This document shows, piece after piece, positions 47,320 to 58,942 of a stretch of 64,000 nucleotides of DNA. The notes under the pieces were generated by a model, which had not been told where the DNA came from, did not search any database, and was given only the letters and a program-made list of their open reading frames with translations. A program made the position numbers and the translations under genes. The stretch is from contig WIDE01000004.1 of assembly GCA_015039315.1 (NCBI GenBank), positions 735,815-799,814 of the forward strand. Reading direction: 5' to 3'. Position 1 is the stretch's first letter; each line of letters opens with the position of its first letter. The stretch comes from Clavulina sp. PMI_390 (taxonomy: Eukaryota > Basidiomycota > Agaricomycetes > Cantharellales > Hydnaceae).

Positions 47320-50313
47320 TTAATCGATACGAATTGCGCTGTACAGCCGTCGTACGGCCCAGTACCTAAAACCTCAAGCATGAGAAACCGAAGCTGGATC
47401 TATGTAGAATAATAAGGACGACTCACGAAGCGATGAACCCAATCGATGCAGTGCACAAAAAGTTGAGCACGGTGAGCAAGAAAAGGTACCCAAAGTATAC
47501 CACAGTGGATGAGAACGAGTCTAGTCGCAGCTGTGTAGCCCAATAGTAGATCCCATAGAGGAACAACCAAGCAGCGCTACCCCCTCCAACAAGGAATGAT
47601 CTCCATTGCCATCTGTGCAACAAGTGAGATTTCAAGCTTTGTTCATTGATCGAAAAATTCGTACCTGTACTCCTCCGCACAAAGAATGAAGTAGGAGAAC
47701 AGGATGGAGACCGTTGCAGTGGTCAAAACCACCACCATCGACGTAAGAGAAACGAAGCCGAAAGCATAATATGCTCTTGAGGCAAACAAGCTCGCCAGGG
47801 TGAAATATAGCTCAACGAATGCCGCGCCTGCAAGTCTGGGTTAGCATAGAGGTGCTGATGTTTCTAAGCATGATGTACACACCGAAGGGAAGAATGCCAC
47901 CAAGAAGGCTCGCCCACTAAACCAGTTGCAGGTCAACAAACGAAGGCAGGAGTAAGTGGTGGAGACATACGTGAGGCTTTAGGTATGACGGTCCAGGGGG
48001 AATCTGGCGGGGAATCTGGTTTACGCGCACAGGATGCGAGATAGTCTGCATGAACGTTATCAGAATGAGCACTTGGCTATCTCAAGTTGGATGATACACT
48101 CACTCCATGTCGTTTGCCCATGATGCCACCAATTATAGTCAGAGGTACAGAGATCAAAACCCACAATAGGAGGATAACCAGAATAGTCCCTGGAGAAGAA
48201 TCCATTAGAAAGAAATCGTGGGATGAAGAAGTCATTAAGTACCGAAGGGAACGGCTCCTGCAGATTCTGACCCGATGAGGAAGAGGTTGATTAAGAACAT
48301 GAAGATGAAAATAAAGCTGCAAAATAGCATCAGTACTGCGGTTTTGACAGCACATAGAAATGTTTCTTACGTGGGCAGCACCGTCGCAGTGAAGAAAACG
48401 CTGCGTTGCCAATCCTGACCGCCAAGGGACAGGTAGATGCGAGTGGCCACATAGCCGCTGATGCTGTTATGCAAGGAAACTCGCATGAGCACTCAATCCA
48501 CCAAGTCACCCCGAATCTCTCATACCTCCCAGAAAACGTCCAGAATATGATCATCACAGTAGCGAGAGACCCTCGATTAGACGGAGACAGGAAACCAGCG
48601 AGCGCAAAAACTACACTCATTGTTGAATCTTCTGTCAGAACAACCGAAGAAAAAGCGGGTTGAGCGAGAATCCACTTACCGAGAGTGATTCCAAACATCG
48701 TGACGAGCTGAGAACCATTGCCAACGAGAACAGAGAGTGCGATTGGCCAGCGAGGCGTGCGGAACACCTCGCCGTGAACGAGCTTCCAACCGAAATCCTC
48801 TTGTACATCCTCCTGTTCAAGATAGTCGACGACGTTAAACCGTATTAGTGTGGAAAGGAGTAATTGAAACTACTCACGCTAAGATCCATAGCGTTATACC
48901 TGCTGATCTGGAAGTGAAAACAGAATGAGTACATATCCATGAAAACGATGGTGGATTAGCGGCGCACATCGCGGTTCACAGTACGCAACAAGATCATAGA
49001 GACCATGAAGCAGAGGAAGACAACAATGACGATAGAGTTAGTCAAGCTGAACCAGTGGATACGTTGGTCGAAGATGTGCTGTAAAGAGAAATTTAGTACC
49101 AGGTCGCACGAGCCAGATACACGAGGGAGCAAATAAAACTACCTACCAGGTAGTTATCCCATCGAGTAGCCCAAGGAGTATCGGAAGGCTAAGAATAATG
49201 ACCACTTGTCAACAAGCATCATGCTTGATAGAGTACTGTCAGCTCACCGCCCATGCGACACTGTAGGTGTACCAGAAATCATTGTCCCTGGTCTCGCTCA
49301 GGACGAGAGCAGAGCTGGAAGATGAGCAAGTGGGGGTCGATTCGCGAGAATTATCAAAGCTTCGAGGCCACACAAGGACACCGACAATACGATAGTTCTT
49401 GTTATCATTTGTGTGGTACCTTGAGAGGCGAAGAGAGTTCAGCGCGTGAGCTAGGCTCTAGAAGAGGTAAATCATACTTGATAAGGATATCATAATGATT
49501 GTAGAGCGCAGGGATCTCCTGGAACTCAGGGTCCTCATCATTGCCTAGGTTGAAGCCGATATCATAGAACACCTCGCCAGTCTTCTCATCTTGCTTCATC
49601 TCTGCTGCAGGGAGGCCATCAACGAGCTTGTTGATAAAGATAATAAGGAGCGGACCGGAGAATTTAGACGAGTTCATTCGCATGACACAATATGATCCAT
49701 ACCCAATTGATGGCTTGGTCCTCCCGAATCCGCTCGTTAATGAACTTCGCGTCTTCTGCTGGGACGGGGGACTTGCATAGCGACTTGCAGGTCTCATTTT
49801 TGAGCATAGTAATCTGTACGGAAGCCAGGTCAGATATAGCTGAATCGCGGGCGACTCCTGACTGACATCATAAGGAGAGTTGAATATGCGGTCGCCGAAG
49901 AGAATAGACCCAAGGGATTCAGATTGGCGTTTGACGCCCTCATGGGGTGTACAGAAGTGAAACGAAGGATTGTAGTAGTCGTCTGAAATCGCAAGACAAG
50001 CGCCACATTGAGACCGCAGCACAATAAAGATAGCTGGACACTTTGGAAAGATTCTCACAGTTTATCATTGATTTCTGGGATCGAAAACACACGTTAATCA
50101 CAAGTTCTGCACAACGAATGCGATGTAGCGCCCAGAACTTACAATCTTGGAATCCACAGCATTCATCAAGGGATTGAGTCGGTTCACATGAACAAGAACC
50201 TTATCGCCATCTTGATAGTCCTTTGGCGCAGCTCCTGGCAAATAGAATCCGGAGACTAGCGAAGGTATGGTTAACAACGCGGCTACCGCGACTGCGCAGT
50301 GACGAAGAGCCAT
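47320..50313 (-). CDS. TM9SF / EMP70-family endomembrane protein
   Basis: Nonaspanin of Golgi/endosome membranes. It starts with a cleavable signal peptide (MALRHCAVAVAALLTIPSLV then SGFYLPGAAPKDYQDGD), matching the FYLPG motif after the cleavage site. The luminal domain follows (NPLMNAVDSK, FHFCTPHEG, GDRIFNSPYDI, CKSPVPAEDAKFINERI). Nine TM helices begin near IHWFSLTNSIVIVVFLCFMV. Typical blocks include MDLSEDVQEDFGWKLVHGEV, FRTPRWP, VPLTIIGGIMGKRHG, QIPRQIPPGPSYLKPHWASL and VVYFGYLFLLTVLNFLCTAS. The last exon (about 47320-47364) supplies YWAVRRLYSAIRID. The usual C-terminal KxD/E COPI signal appears here as R-I-D. There are over ten exons, and I did not fix every border. Family role: sorting of membrane proteins, adhesion, metal homeostasis. 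Confidence 0.92.
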
Positions 50314-50639
50314 AGTGTGGATAGTTTGGTGCCAAGTGACACGAAAGGTCCACCGCCAGAAGTAGAAGTAACCAGTTCAGAAAACCAGGATTGCGTGTCG
50401 TGTAAGAGGCGGAGATCTATCGGCCAGCAGTGTGCGACACCTGGCTGGAATGCTGGATGTTTGGTCTTGTTGACGCTCCACGTAAAATATCATAATAGAC
50501 ATATCAACTCTGGCCCTCATGCATCGCATGGTTGAAAAAAAAGCAATGGTTTTATTCGTTTGATTGATACAGTGACCCAAAAGTGTACAGAGAAAGGTTT
50601 GTGATTCGAAGAACCACGAATGCCCATAGGTAATCGGAA
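50314..50639. other. Intergenic region EMP70 / DyP
   Basis: 326 bases with the EMP70-like promoter and the peroxidase 3' flank. No gene seen. Confidence 0.5.
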
Positions 50640-52662
50640 TTATTCAGCAATCGTGTAGTTGAGCGCGGTGATGGAAGGGCTGAAGAAGTACTCTCCACCA
50701 AGGGGTTTGATGAACTCGGGCATGGTGAAACTACGCGACGCATCCCGAGGGTCAGCGCCGAAGAACGTCTTGGACGCGCCTCCTCCAACCTGGCCCATGA
50801 TAGGCTCGATGCCAACCGTCTCATTCTTGAGGAAGGGGAATCTGTAGAGAGTTTCACGTGAGGATCAACTGTGCAAGGATGAGGGCTATTCGCTTACGTG
50901 GAAGAGTCCATCCAGGCAGTCTGTTGGAAGCGGAACCCATTGCTAATGGTGCAGATACTGTGAGTGTGTATAACATAGCAGAATGTCGAGAAGAGTCTTA
51001 CGCAATGACAGATTGATATTCAACTGTGGGAGGACAGCATGAGATAGAGGACAATCCCATTATTGCTGGCGTTGAACTTACCGAAGGCCAGTCCCCGCTC
51101 CGTACTTGTCTTCCCAGAGGACGCTTCGGAGCTCGAAACCTCGGGACCGTATGGAGTGCCAGCCCGAATCCCCACGTTCACAACGTCCGCGTTGATTAAA
51201 TCGGCACGAGGACGAGTCTTGCGAATATGTGCACTGAAGGGGCAATGTGACTGATCAGATGTGATGAGGCTTCCCGGGTGCGTGTAATCGAAGTTGTTAT
51301 TGCGTTGGGGATCGGCGCCAAGGGCGGCATCATCAGCCGTCGAAGCAAGGTCGACAGGAGCACCGCTCTTCCAACGACCGACCATTCTTGCTCCAAGCAG
51401 ATCAGCGCCCTGTTGAGTTGTGAGAGTTCCTATGAGAGCAATTGATGTCAACAAGAGACAAATGAGTGAAACATGGATGGGGCCTACCAGCGGCGTTTTG
51501 CACAGCATTGGCATTAAGGTACGCATTGAATTCGGGCACGAACTGCTGCAGTTTGCGGAAGACCTAACAAACAGCAAACAAAGGTGAGATTTATCGCTTA
51601 TCAGACGCAATACAAGGAGTATGACAATTGAGAGGGGACTAACCAAGAACGAGCCATCTTTTGTCCAACCAGTCAGAGGCCTAACGCCAGTGTCGCCGAT
51701 ACGATTAGTCAATATGCTTCCATTGGGGACCACGGCTTGACCGGGAAGCGTGCTGGTGGAGAAGCCCTGGACCGCGGGGTTAGAGATACCGTCAAGGAAC
51801 CCGAAGTCTAGCCGGTTCAAATAAATGAAAAGGATAACGGTTGAGCATCGTCATACTGAATACAGCTTGAGAACATGATGCGGCTCACGTTCATGACCAG
51901 CCTCGCTTCCTGGACGCGCCGCTGCTTGGATGCTGGTGAGGAGGCTGATAGAGCTACCGCAATAGCCCTCGATAGAGGACTTTAGGTTATCGATGTACGT
52001 TTGCTGATCACTAGCCATTAGGAAAACACCATGAATATTAGTGCCTTTCCAGACGTCCTCCCATGTGCTGGTGTCGTCGTTGAGGTTTGTAGCATCTGCC
52101 CACTGCCCACCAGCAAACTGAGAGTCACCGAGGTTGTCGGTGATACCAAGCGTGGTGAGCCCTGACTGAGAGAATGCAATGTTCAAGAGGGCAAGAGGCT
52201 GCTGTGCTGGTGGAGAGAGGATCTGATAGGTCGACGTCACGAGGGGCACGACGTTGGTCTTAAGGCAAGTTTTAAAGCCAGCCGCGTTGTTGATCTGGAA
52301 GAAATAGAAGAGTTCTAGTGGCTTCTTCATCCCAACGCTGTTGACGAGTGGTCAGAGCACCTCAAGTTGACTATGGCCAAACGACGCACAAAATGTCTGC
52401 CTGAATGTTCTGCAGAGGGAGGTAGTTCTTGGAGGTCAGATTAAGCTTCAGGATTTCGGCTATCGGTGGAAGAGGCCCTTGGCCAGGAAACACTGGCAGA
52501 TGCAGGAGAGACGGCTAAGACGGCTGAGACGCCCATGAGAGGAACGCAAACCAGCATACCAGTCAGAAGATTCGTTGTGCGGCCTGAATCACGCGTTTTC
52601 AGCACGGAGGCATCTACGCTCGCGATGCATGCGGTGGCCAACGCCAATAAGTGCAGACGCAT
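50640..52662 (-). CDS. Secreted dye-decolorizing peroxidase (DyP)
   Basis: Heme peroxidase of the DyP superfamily, about 500 residues in several exons, used by wood- and litter-decay fungi on dyes and lignin-related phenols. Signal peptide MRLHLLALATACIASVDA. The mature part begins PLPPIAEILKLNLTSKNYLP and contains IQADILVGMKKPLELFYFF. Diagnostic motifs: HFGFLDGISNPAVQG (GxxDG with the distal Asp), CPFSAHIRKTRPRAD (proximal heme His) and VGIRAGTPYGPEV (distal Arg). QQTAWMDSSTFPF and a conserved C-terminal tail (FTMPEFIKPLGGEYFFSPS) follow. No residue known to be essential appears lost. The upstream 1.5 kb is free of genes and should hold its promoter. A variant from the more common R-x-G-I-P is the Thr in RAGTPYGPE. 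Confidence 0.93.
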
Positions 52663-54211
52663 GACAGGCTTGGAGTCGAGAAGGAGATGTCAAGCAGGGG
52701 GACTTTTGACTGCTGGTTTTTTAAGAAGTCTCGGGGACAGGCCAATTTATGCCGCCGCGTAAACTCAGCTGTGACAAAGCCCCAACGCGGCATCCGAATG
52801 ACTTCATGCTCCACACCCAGGGCTTGCAAATCAAAGAAGAAGTCGGAGATGCAGGGCAGGGATGTCCGCGACCACCCTGTCCTGGACCTGACCAGCGCTT
52901 CAGCTCGCCATGCATCGTCCAGTCTTGAATCCGCCCTGCATGCTGCCATGGGTGGATTGCATCTGGCTTTTGGGCTCAATTAGTGCACTCGAGGTTGCTC
53001 AATCCCTCGAATAAGGTTGTTTTGCCAAGTGTGTCACCTCGGTCACGACAGGATCTGGCGGCGTGGATGCAAAATGTATGCGGGCCGCATTGCCAACGTC
53101 CAACCAACAGGAGGCTTTTTGGTCGGCATTCGTAAAGTCCCTCGCCGTCACAACACGTCCGATGACGTTTCTTGCGACAGACTTCCTATCCAATCTGCAC
53201 TTTCTGAATATCCCACACCTGCAAACCTCAGAGATGAAGAGGTCATTTGGCCAAAATCTCACAAGCGACATCCGCCACCCGCTGATTACTCAGTCGTGTG
53301 CTCTCTCGCTGTCATCGCCAACTGGGTGACATTGGTGGCTTGTTCAACTCTTCATTCTTCCCCGGACATTCAGGATCGTCCTTAGGCACCCAAAAGAAGG
53401 TGCCTACAATGGAGACAAGACAGGCTGGCCAATCGAGGTCATTACGTGCCAATGAACTTCCATGCTACTCCCGCTCCAATCTTTGACACTGTCAACCGCT
53501 CTTTTCCAGCATGTAAGGGCTAGTTCTCTCCATGACGTCTTTTGATGTGGTGTGAACTCTCTTGGCAAATGGCCTGAGCATGCTGCAGCCTCGTGCCGAC
53601 TTGGCTCCGTCAGCAGGCTCTAAATTTGATAAGGGAGCTCTGATGAGTTCTCGGATGAGGTATTCTCCTTCACTTTTTGTTGAGAGAGAATATCAAATCT
53701 CCTTGTCAGATCATATGGACATCAATGTGTGGCTTTCAGTATTCGGCTCACTTCAGGGAGTGACAGCTAGCCCGACCCTTGAGCCCAAAGGGTCGGGTGA
53801 TCGCCTGAGAGCCTTTGGTTGCAGAGCAGGCGATTTTTAGCCGCGAATGTGTGGGTGCTTTGGACTTGGGATCTCAGGAAAGGTTATTTATGATGTACGG
53901 CGCCCTGCAATCGTTGAGGGGTCAAGCTCGTCACAGTATCGGAGTTTCACTCGCGATACAAACGAAAATGATCGGTGGAAACTTAACATCTTTTTGTGCT
54001 CAAGCCTCATTTTGTTGACATTCGCAAATACCAGGGGCATCAGTAGCATGCGCCAGTCTGAAGATGAATCAATAAGTCCTATCTGAAATACAAAGGTCTA
54101 GAAACAATATCGCCTTTATCCCGTCACCGCTTGTGAGACGACCGTGAGTTATTTTCGTCATCTGCATGTCATCGCGGGCCCGCGCGTGATAGCCTCCCCC
54201 CTCTATCGAAG
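52663..54211. other. 1.5 kb intergenic region upstream of DyP
   Basis: Open frames up to 122 codons occur on both strands but show no family signal or matching splice sites. A perfect 10-bp inverted repeat lies at 53771-53797. It probably contains the peroxidase promoter. Confidence 0.45.
53771..53797. repeat. 10-bp inverted repeat with 7-base loop
   Basis: Arms CCCGACCCTT and AAGGGTCGGG match perfectly around GAGCCCA. GC-rich, capable of a stable hairpin in RNA or DNA; no adjacent gene end explains it. Confidence 0.8.
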
Positions 54212-55815
54212 CTAGGGCTCCCATTGCTTCGGATTATCACGACGCCGAAACTGCATGAACAACATCGCTGGGTCCAGCTCTCCGTAACGTTGGAATAGCA
54301 AGTCGGCATCAGAGTACAGGCCATCGAATACTGGTGTGCCTTTCAAACGCTCAATACGGCGAAGATATGCTGGACAGTGGCCATCTTCAGGCTGATTCTT
54401 CCTATTCCCATGATACGCGCTGAGGCGTTGGATATAATCCTCCTCGGATAGCGGAGGCTCAACCTCTGGATCAAGAGGCACGGCAAGGAAATCGATGAGC
54501 GTCTGGAGTACATCAAGAACCTATGATCATTCAAAACGATGAGATCATGAAATAGTCAGACTTTAATATCGGAGAGCAGGTCAGCTGAGGAGAGAACGAT
54601 ATGTACCGTGACGCCGCTTGGGTTCTGGACGCTGATGATATGTTCGAGCTTAGTCGTCGCGAGCCGAATTTCCGTCACCCGAGGAATCGTAGCCGACTCT
54701 TCGCCATACTTGGCAAGAACGGCCTGTATTCTCTCAGCGGAAATACCAGGAAATTTAATATCCTCTAATCTCTGACTGAGATCCACAATGAGCCTTAGGT
54801 CACCCCTAGCGAGATGCGGGTTAATCATGATTTCGCGATGCTCTCTGAGCAGCTCGATATGATCGTTTAGGTTATCGTAGAATTTGGCGTTGGCACTCTC
54901 AGCCCAACGGTCAAAGACGTACTTGGTAGGAGGTTTCTGCGCTGGCTGTGCGTAAGGATGATACATGCCAGTGGTGGGGTCTATCGGCATTTCTTCCGGT
55001 CTGTAGACAGGAGGATGTATTGGCTGCCTAGGAATGTTGGGATACGTGGGTGCTTGCGAAACCGGATGCGAGTAGCTCGCTTGGTAATTTTCTCGCTGGG
55101 GCGGGGTATCCAACTGCCGGGACGTCATGGGAGGAGCCACACCTCCTGCGTCCATTCTTGCCTTTGCACGTGGTTCAGCCGCAGCCATCTGCGAACCCCT
55201 GCGAGGGGCAACAGGAGGAGGATCTTGGGGAAACGCTGGCTGCACTGGAATATCAGGATAGCCAGAGAAGCCTCTTTGCTGACCCATTGCGTCCACATGC
55301 CCATTTTGATGGCTGGAAGAGTAGAAGTAATCTCGGCGATCTACATCATCGTTACCCTCATGTCCTGGCTCGCGAGCGGGCTGCTGGTGTCTCTCTCCTT
55401 GTGGCAAATCAGAGCCGGCCGACTGATAGTGCCTCTTAACATGGTCCTTGTGGACAGGTGGATAACGACGACGCCGAGGGTGGCTCTGATAGTTAGGGTG
55501 AGGCTTATGAGAGTGATCGGAGTTGCCTGTCCTGCGAGAGGAAGCGTGAACCCCAGAGCTTGGCTGAAGTGGAGCTAAATGAGCTGAGTCCTCCTCCGAG
55601 TCCTCCTGACCCCGATTATCGTCGTATTCATCTTCTTCGTCATCCCGTGAGAGGTTCATTACATTCGGATGTGGGGAAGGGTATGTATGTCGTGTAGAAT
55701 ATGCATACGTATTGGGTGTGGTTGCATGTGCCGTTTGATCTGTGGACCATAAGTCGGGTTGAGGAGGCGGAGATGACCTTGTCTCTCTCGACATGGGGAC
55801 TGAAGGTGACTTCAA
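54212..55815 (-). CDS. DUF6699-like protein with a disordered N-terminus
   Basis: At least two exons: about 54593-55815 (ending QNPSGVTV) and about 54212-54520 (starting VLDVLQTLIDFLAVPLDP); the splice uses an AG just before GTTCTTGATG. The first 300 residues are hydrophilic and rich in Pro, His, Arg, Asp and Ser (DDEEDEYDDNRGQEDSEEDS). The C-terminal third is ordered: MINPHLARGDLRLIVDLSQR, then IPRVTEIRLATTKLEHIISV, VTVLDVLQTLIDFL and TPVFDGLYSDADLLFQRYGE. That succession (NPxL, a beta block, VTVxDVL, a closing GL) matches basidiomycete DUF6699 proteins, whose function is unknown. The family call is moderate, the gene call stronger. The start is the first ATG of the frame; MSRETRSSPP, eight residues on, is an alternative. 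Confidence 0.72.
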
Positions 55816-56409
55816 TATGTTTCGTGCGTGGTTTAGAGCACTGAGGAGCGAGACACTGGAGAGAGCAAGTGGAAGGGGGATAAAGGCAAGACTTGAAGCG
55901 GAGCGCGCTTGAGAGATGAAATCAGCTGATTCAGTTGATAGCGCCTCCCGATCAAATCACATTTAGAAGCTGATTATATAAATTATTAGCGTTCTATAAT
56001 ACAAACTCCAATGCCTCAAACATAAGTAGGAAAGTCTACTGAAGCAGGAGTTATGTTTTGATAACCTCCGCAGAACTTCTTGAAGTGGCAAGAAGAGTCG
56101 CACGGAAGCTACACGGGTCCTAAGGCTGGGTAAGAGAGGGTTAGGTCGATCGTCATTAGGAGTATTGCCTCTCAAGGTTGTGCCTCTCACCATCCACTCG
56201 TGAGCAAAGAGTTCGCTTGTTGGATGGAAATAGACGATACACAAACTCAAAATAAATACGCCATGAAATGGGACACCTCCCTTGGAGAAGGGTCAGACGA
56301 GCGAAGCAGCACGCTTCAAAACATGCTCTGGTTGCGGGAACGGCCTCAACCACCATGGGGGTTCGACGAATCTCAGGGACCGCCGGCATCATCCGAACAA
56401 GCGCGCAAC
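55816..56409. other. Divergent intergenic region DUF6699-like / NDUFB2-like
   Basis: About 590 bases with both promoters. Frames that run through here are not protein-like. Confidence 0.5.
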
Positions 56410-56771
56410 ATGGCTGGTGCAGGTTGGTGTGTTGGCACCCTGGCTCTTCCACCGGTACTGATATGTAAAAATGTCCTTCAGGCTTCCATCCCCATCCTGC
56501 TCCGTTTACACACCGATTCCTTGGGAAGGCCCTTGGGGCAACCATGTGGTTCTGGATCTTTTACAGAGCAAAGTGAGCCCTACTCTGTTGACAACTCAGT
56601 TTTATTTTGCACGACTAAGCCTCCTCGTTTTCGTTTGTAGACAAGATGGTGGCAAACTTCTGGTTCGTTTGGATTGCCTGGTGCTGACCTCAGCTACTAA
56701 CGTTTTTCACACAGGGTCAACATCCATGGGGCCACGGCGATCACGGCTCTGGACATGGCGAGCATCATTAA
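56410..56771 (+). CDS. NADH dehydrogenase complex I subunit, NDUFB2-like
   Basis: A 60-residue protein from four small exons: 56410-56422, 56482-56572, 56641-56662 and 56715-56771 (183 nt). It begins MAGAGFHPHPAPFTHRFLGK. The core ALGATMWFWIFYRAKQDG is one membrane helix followed by the basic AKQDG turn. The end GQHPWGHGDHGSGHGEHH is a His/Gly-rich tail. Plant and fungal NDUFB2 subunits share MWFW-RAKQDG and a trailing HPW-H-rich tail, so this is a supernumerary subunit of the membrane arm in the mitochondrial inner membrane. It is easy to miss because no exon is longer than 91 nt. The assignment rests on short sequence, but all features agree. Confidence 0.82.
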
Positions 56772-57568
56772 TCATAGAAACCATTTCCACCAAGCATAAT
56801 GTTACTTATTCAGAGTCATTTGTGACGTCTTTCCATCTAAACTATCATGCTCTCCCTGCGCACATCTCTGCTCTCCAGAAGAAACCCCGACGAATCTTAG
56901 CCTCTTGGTGTCTTTGTGCACCCAGAATTATAACAGGTCTTTTGCATGAACGTGGCTTCTGTATTTGGGGTTTCATACCCCACCTCGATGTCTTCTCTGG
57001 TCGCCACCCCAATCCCCACGTTCGTTCCACTTCGTCGACTTGCACCACGACAGCGCTTTGCAACCTAAACGTCATGAACAGAGTTAGGTCGCTATTGGTT
57101 AGCCAATTCGAGCCTGATTCCACCCCCGTGAGAGTAAGAAGACAACCTCCTAACAACAGCTTTATTGACTCCAACTAGCAAAAGATGTTACTTACACAAT
57201 GTTAGCCCATTCATCCCCACAAAATAAGGAAGCTTGATACACACGAGTACCAAAGTCTCTTGGTTCAAGATTATCGCTGCGACGCCATTTAGGTCAGAAG
57301 AGAGCGGGCTGCTGCTACACTGATATCGCTAGCGAGATGATAGTTTTGCCAGAAGCTCACAGGTGTCTACATCAGGGATGAGCGCAGTGGATACCAATAT
57401 CAACGATGGAAACAATAAGGAGCGTATATCGTGTGACCGGCTCAGCTCTTCTTCACGAGCTGTCAGGGAAGGAATGAAGCAACAAGACAATGAGTCCATG
57501 ATCCATCGAGGGAGCTATTCCCAGGCTAGAACTTCTAAGCCGTGCTTACACTAACCGACATGGAAACG
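56772..57568. other. Intergenic region with no supported gene
   Basis: About 800 bases. A 235-codon plus-strand frame overlapping this stretch is produced by reading through the NDUFB2-like introns and is not protein-like. Confidence 0.5.
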
Positions 57569-57880
57569 CTACCCATGACCTCGATCATGGATGAGCGTGA
57601 GTATCGGCGGTGGTAAAAGAGATCTGGTGACGACGTTATCCATCCATTTCTCAATGAATTCGACGTCGACGATGGGAGCCAGCATTCTCACCTCCAGGAG
57701 CGTCGTCAACTGGACGAAGCCACGTGTATCTGAGGCTTCTGAGTCCAGATACTCATCTGCGCGACGGAAGAAAGCGGGTAGGAAGTCCTTGCCCACATGC
57801 CCCACGGCCTCCATCTCGGTGGCTACGAAACGATCAAACAAGTGCCGCCGCCTAAGACCCTTTTTTCCAGCATCCATCAA
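57569..57880 (-). pseudogene. Fragment of a cyclopropane-fatty-acyl synthase gene
   Basis: A minus-strand stretch of about 230 nt matches one exon segment of the gene at 60063-62138. The intact gene has LFDRFVAIEMVEHVGKDFLP; here it reads LFDRFVATEMEAVGHVGKDF with two extra codons inside the conserved EMVEHVG motif. Later parts agree weakly (QLTTLLEVRM against QLSTLPEARM; DVEFIEKWM against DVDFIQKWR). No SAM-binding part and no C-terminal part is nearby, so it cannot encode a working enzyme. Same orientation as the intact copy and about 2.9 kb from it, suggesting local duplication followed by decay. Confidence 0.8.
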
Positions 57881-58432
57881 GTGATGGCGGCGGCAAAGAA
57901 GGGTCGTGTATATGGATAGATTAACAGCGTTGAACTCTTCCGAGCTTCTGGAGTAGGTTCTTTTGGAGCAAGACTGGGTGTACTACTATAGCACGCCCTG
58001 TAGTTTGTTTAATAGCCATCACGATTGGGCCCTGGTGCGCATTGGTGATCTTCATGGCGCTGCTGTAGATCCATGACGCAGCAGGTGCACATCCCTCTCG
58101 ATCTCATGAAACGGATGGCTGCGTCAACTATTAGCCGTCTCAATAATGAGGCACAGCTTCCTGATCTAAGATTCGTAAGGTAGAATGTATCCCGAAGAGC
58201 CGCCCTTCAGTGTATGCGGTAAGTTCTATACGATGGGGCTTTCCTGATTAGAACCTGCTGGAGAGCCAGACAAAGAAACTCTCGGGAGATCTCAAGATAG
58301 TTCATCTTTAGGGTAGGAAGGGGAAGAGAGGCCGCCTAAACTAGACCCCCTTTGCTTAGTCCCACTCGGTCGCGTGGTCCAAGGCCGTTTGTTGAATAGG
58401 TGGCCTCGCATGCGGTGATCTCCCGACAGCAC

Positions 58433-58942
58433 TTATATCTTCTGTGAAGAACTGAGCTGCCATTTTGCTGGCTGTTGCTGAAGAGACATACCTTCTAGGG
58501 TAGGCTCGAGGCAGGATACTGTAGGACAATGTGGGTCAAGGGAAGCATGTGGAGTAGTTGAGAACAACAACTCGTCCTCTGGGATGTCGGCTGCCCAAAT
58601 ATAGGATATGACTTGCTCATTTCCAAGAAGGAAGGGGGACAGGAGATGCATATTTGCATACATACATGCTTCTCCAAATCCAAAGGTTCCAAGACGTAAA
58701 TTCCATCATCAATATCGTATTTCCTGAATGATGGGTTGGGAGACGCAATTCCCCCCGGTCCATGATATCAATGAGAACACAGGGCTTTTCACCATCGCAC
58801 AGCATACTGGCCACTCAGCCCCAGAGCCATCCCGGATCAGGGATTCAATGAGCGAGCACTCGGACTTGAGTTGAGAGCCGAGAGTGAAAGATCCACCAAA
58901 GCTCTGGGCGGCCCTTTCACACCTTTGTAAGGAGAGCGCCAC
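58433..58942 (-). pseudogene. Possible decayed gene of unknown family
   Basis: Protein-like segments continue across changing frames on the minus strand: SFGGSFTLGSQLKSECSLIE, then VLIDIMDRGELRLP, then DDGIYVLEPLDLEKH, then NMHLLSPFLLGNEQVISYIW and AADIPEDELLFSTTPHASLD. Each is plausible sequence but no single frame or obvious GT-AG set links them all. This suggests a gene broken by frameshifts, or one with introns I could not resolve. Family not recognised. Confidence 0.35.

Noticed and set aside
53017..53385. Open frames upstream of the peroxidase gene
   Set aside because: Neither strand gives recognisable domains or coherent splicing.
56471..57178. 235-codon plus-strand frame
   Set aside because: It reads the NDUFB2-like exons in the wrong frame and through their introns; composition is not protein-like.
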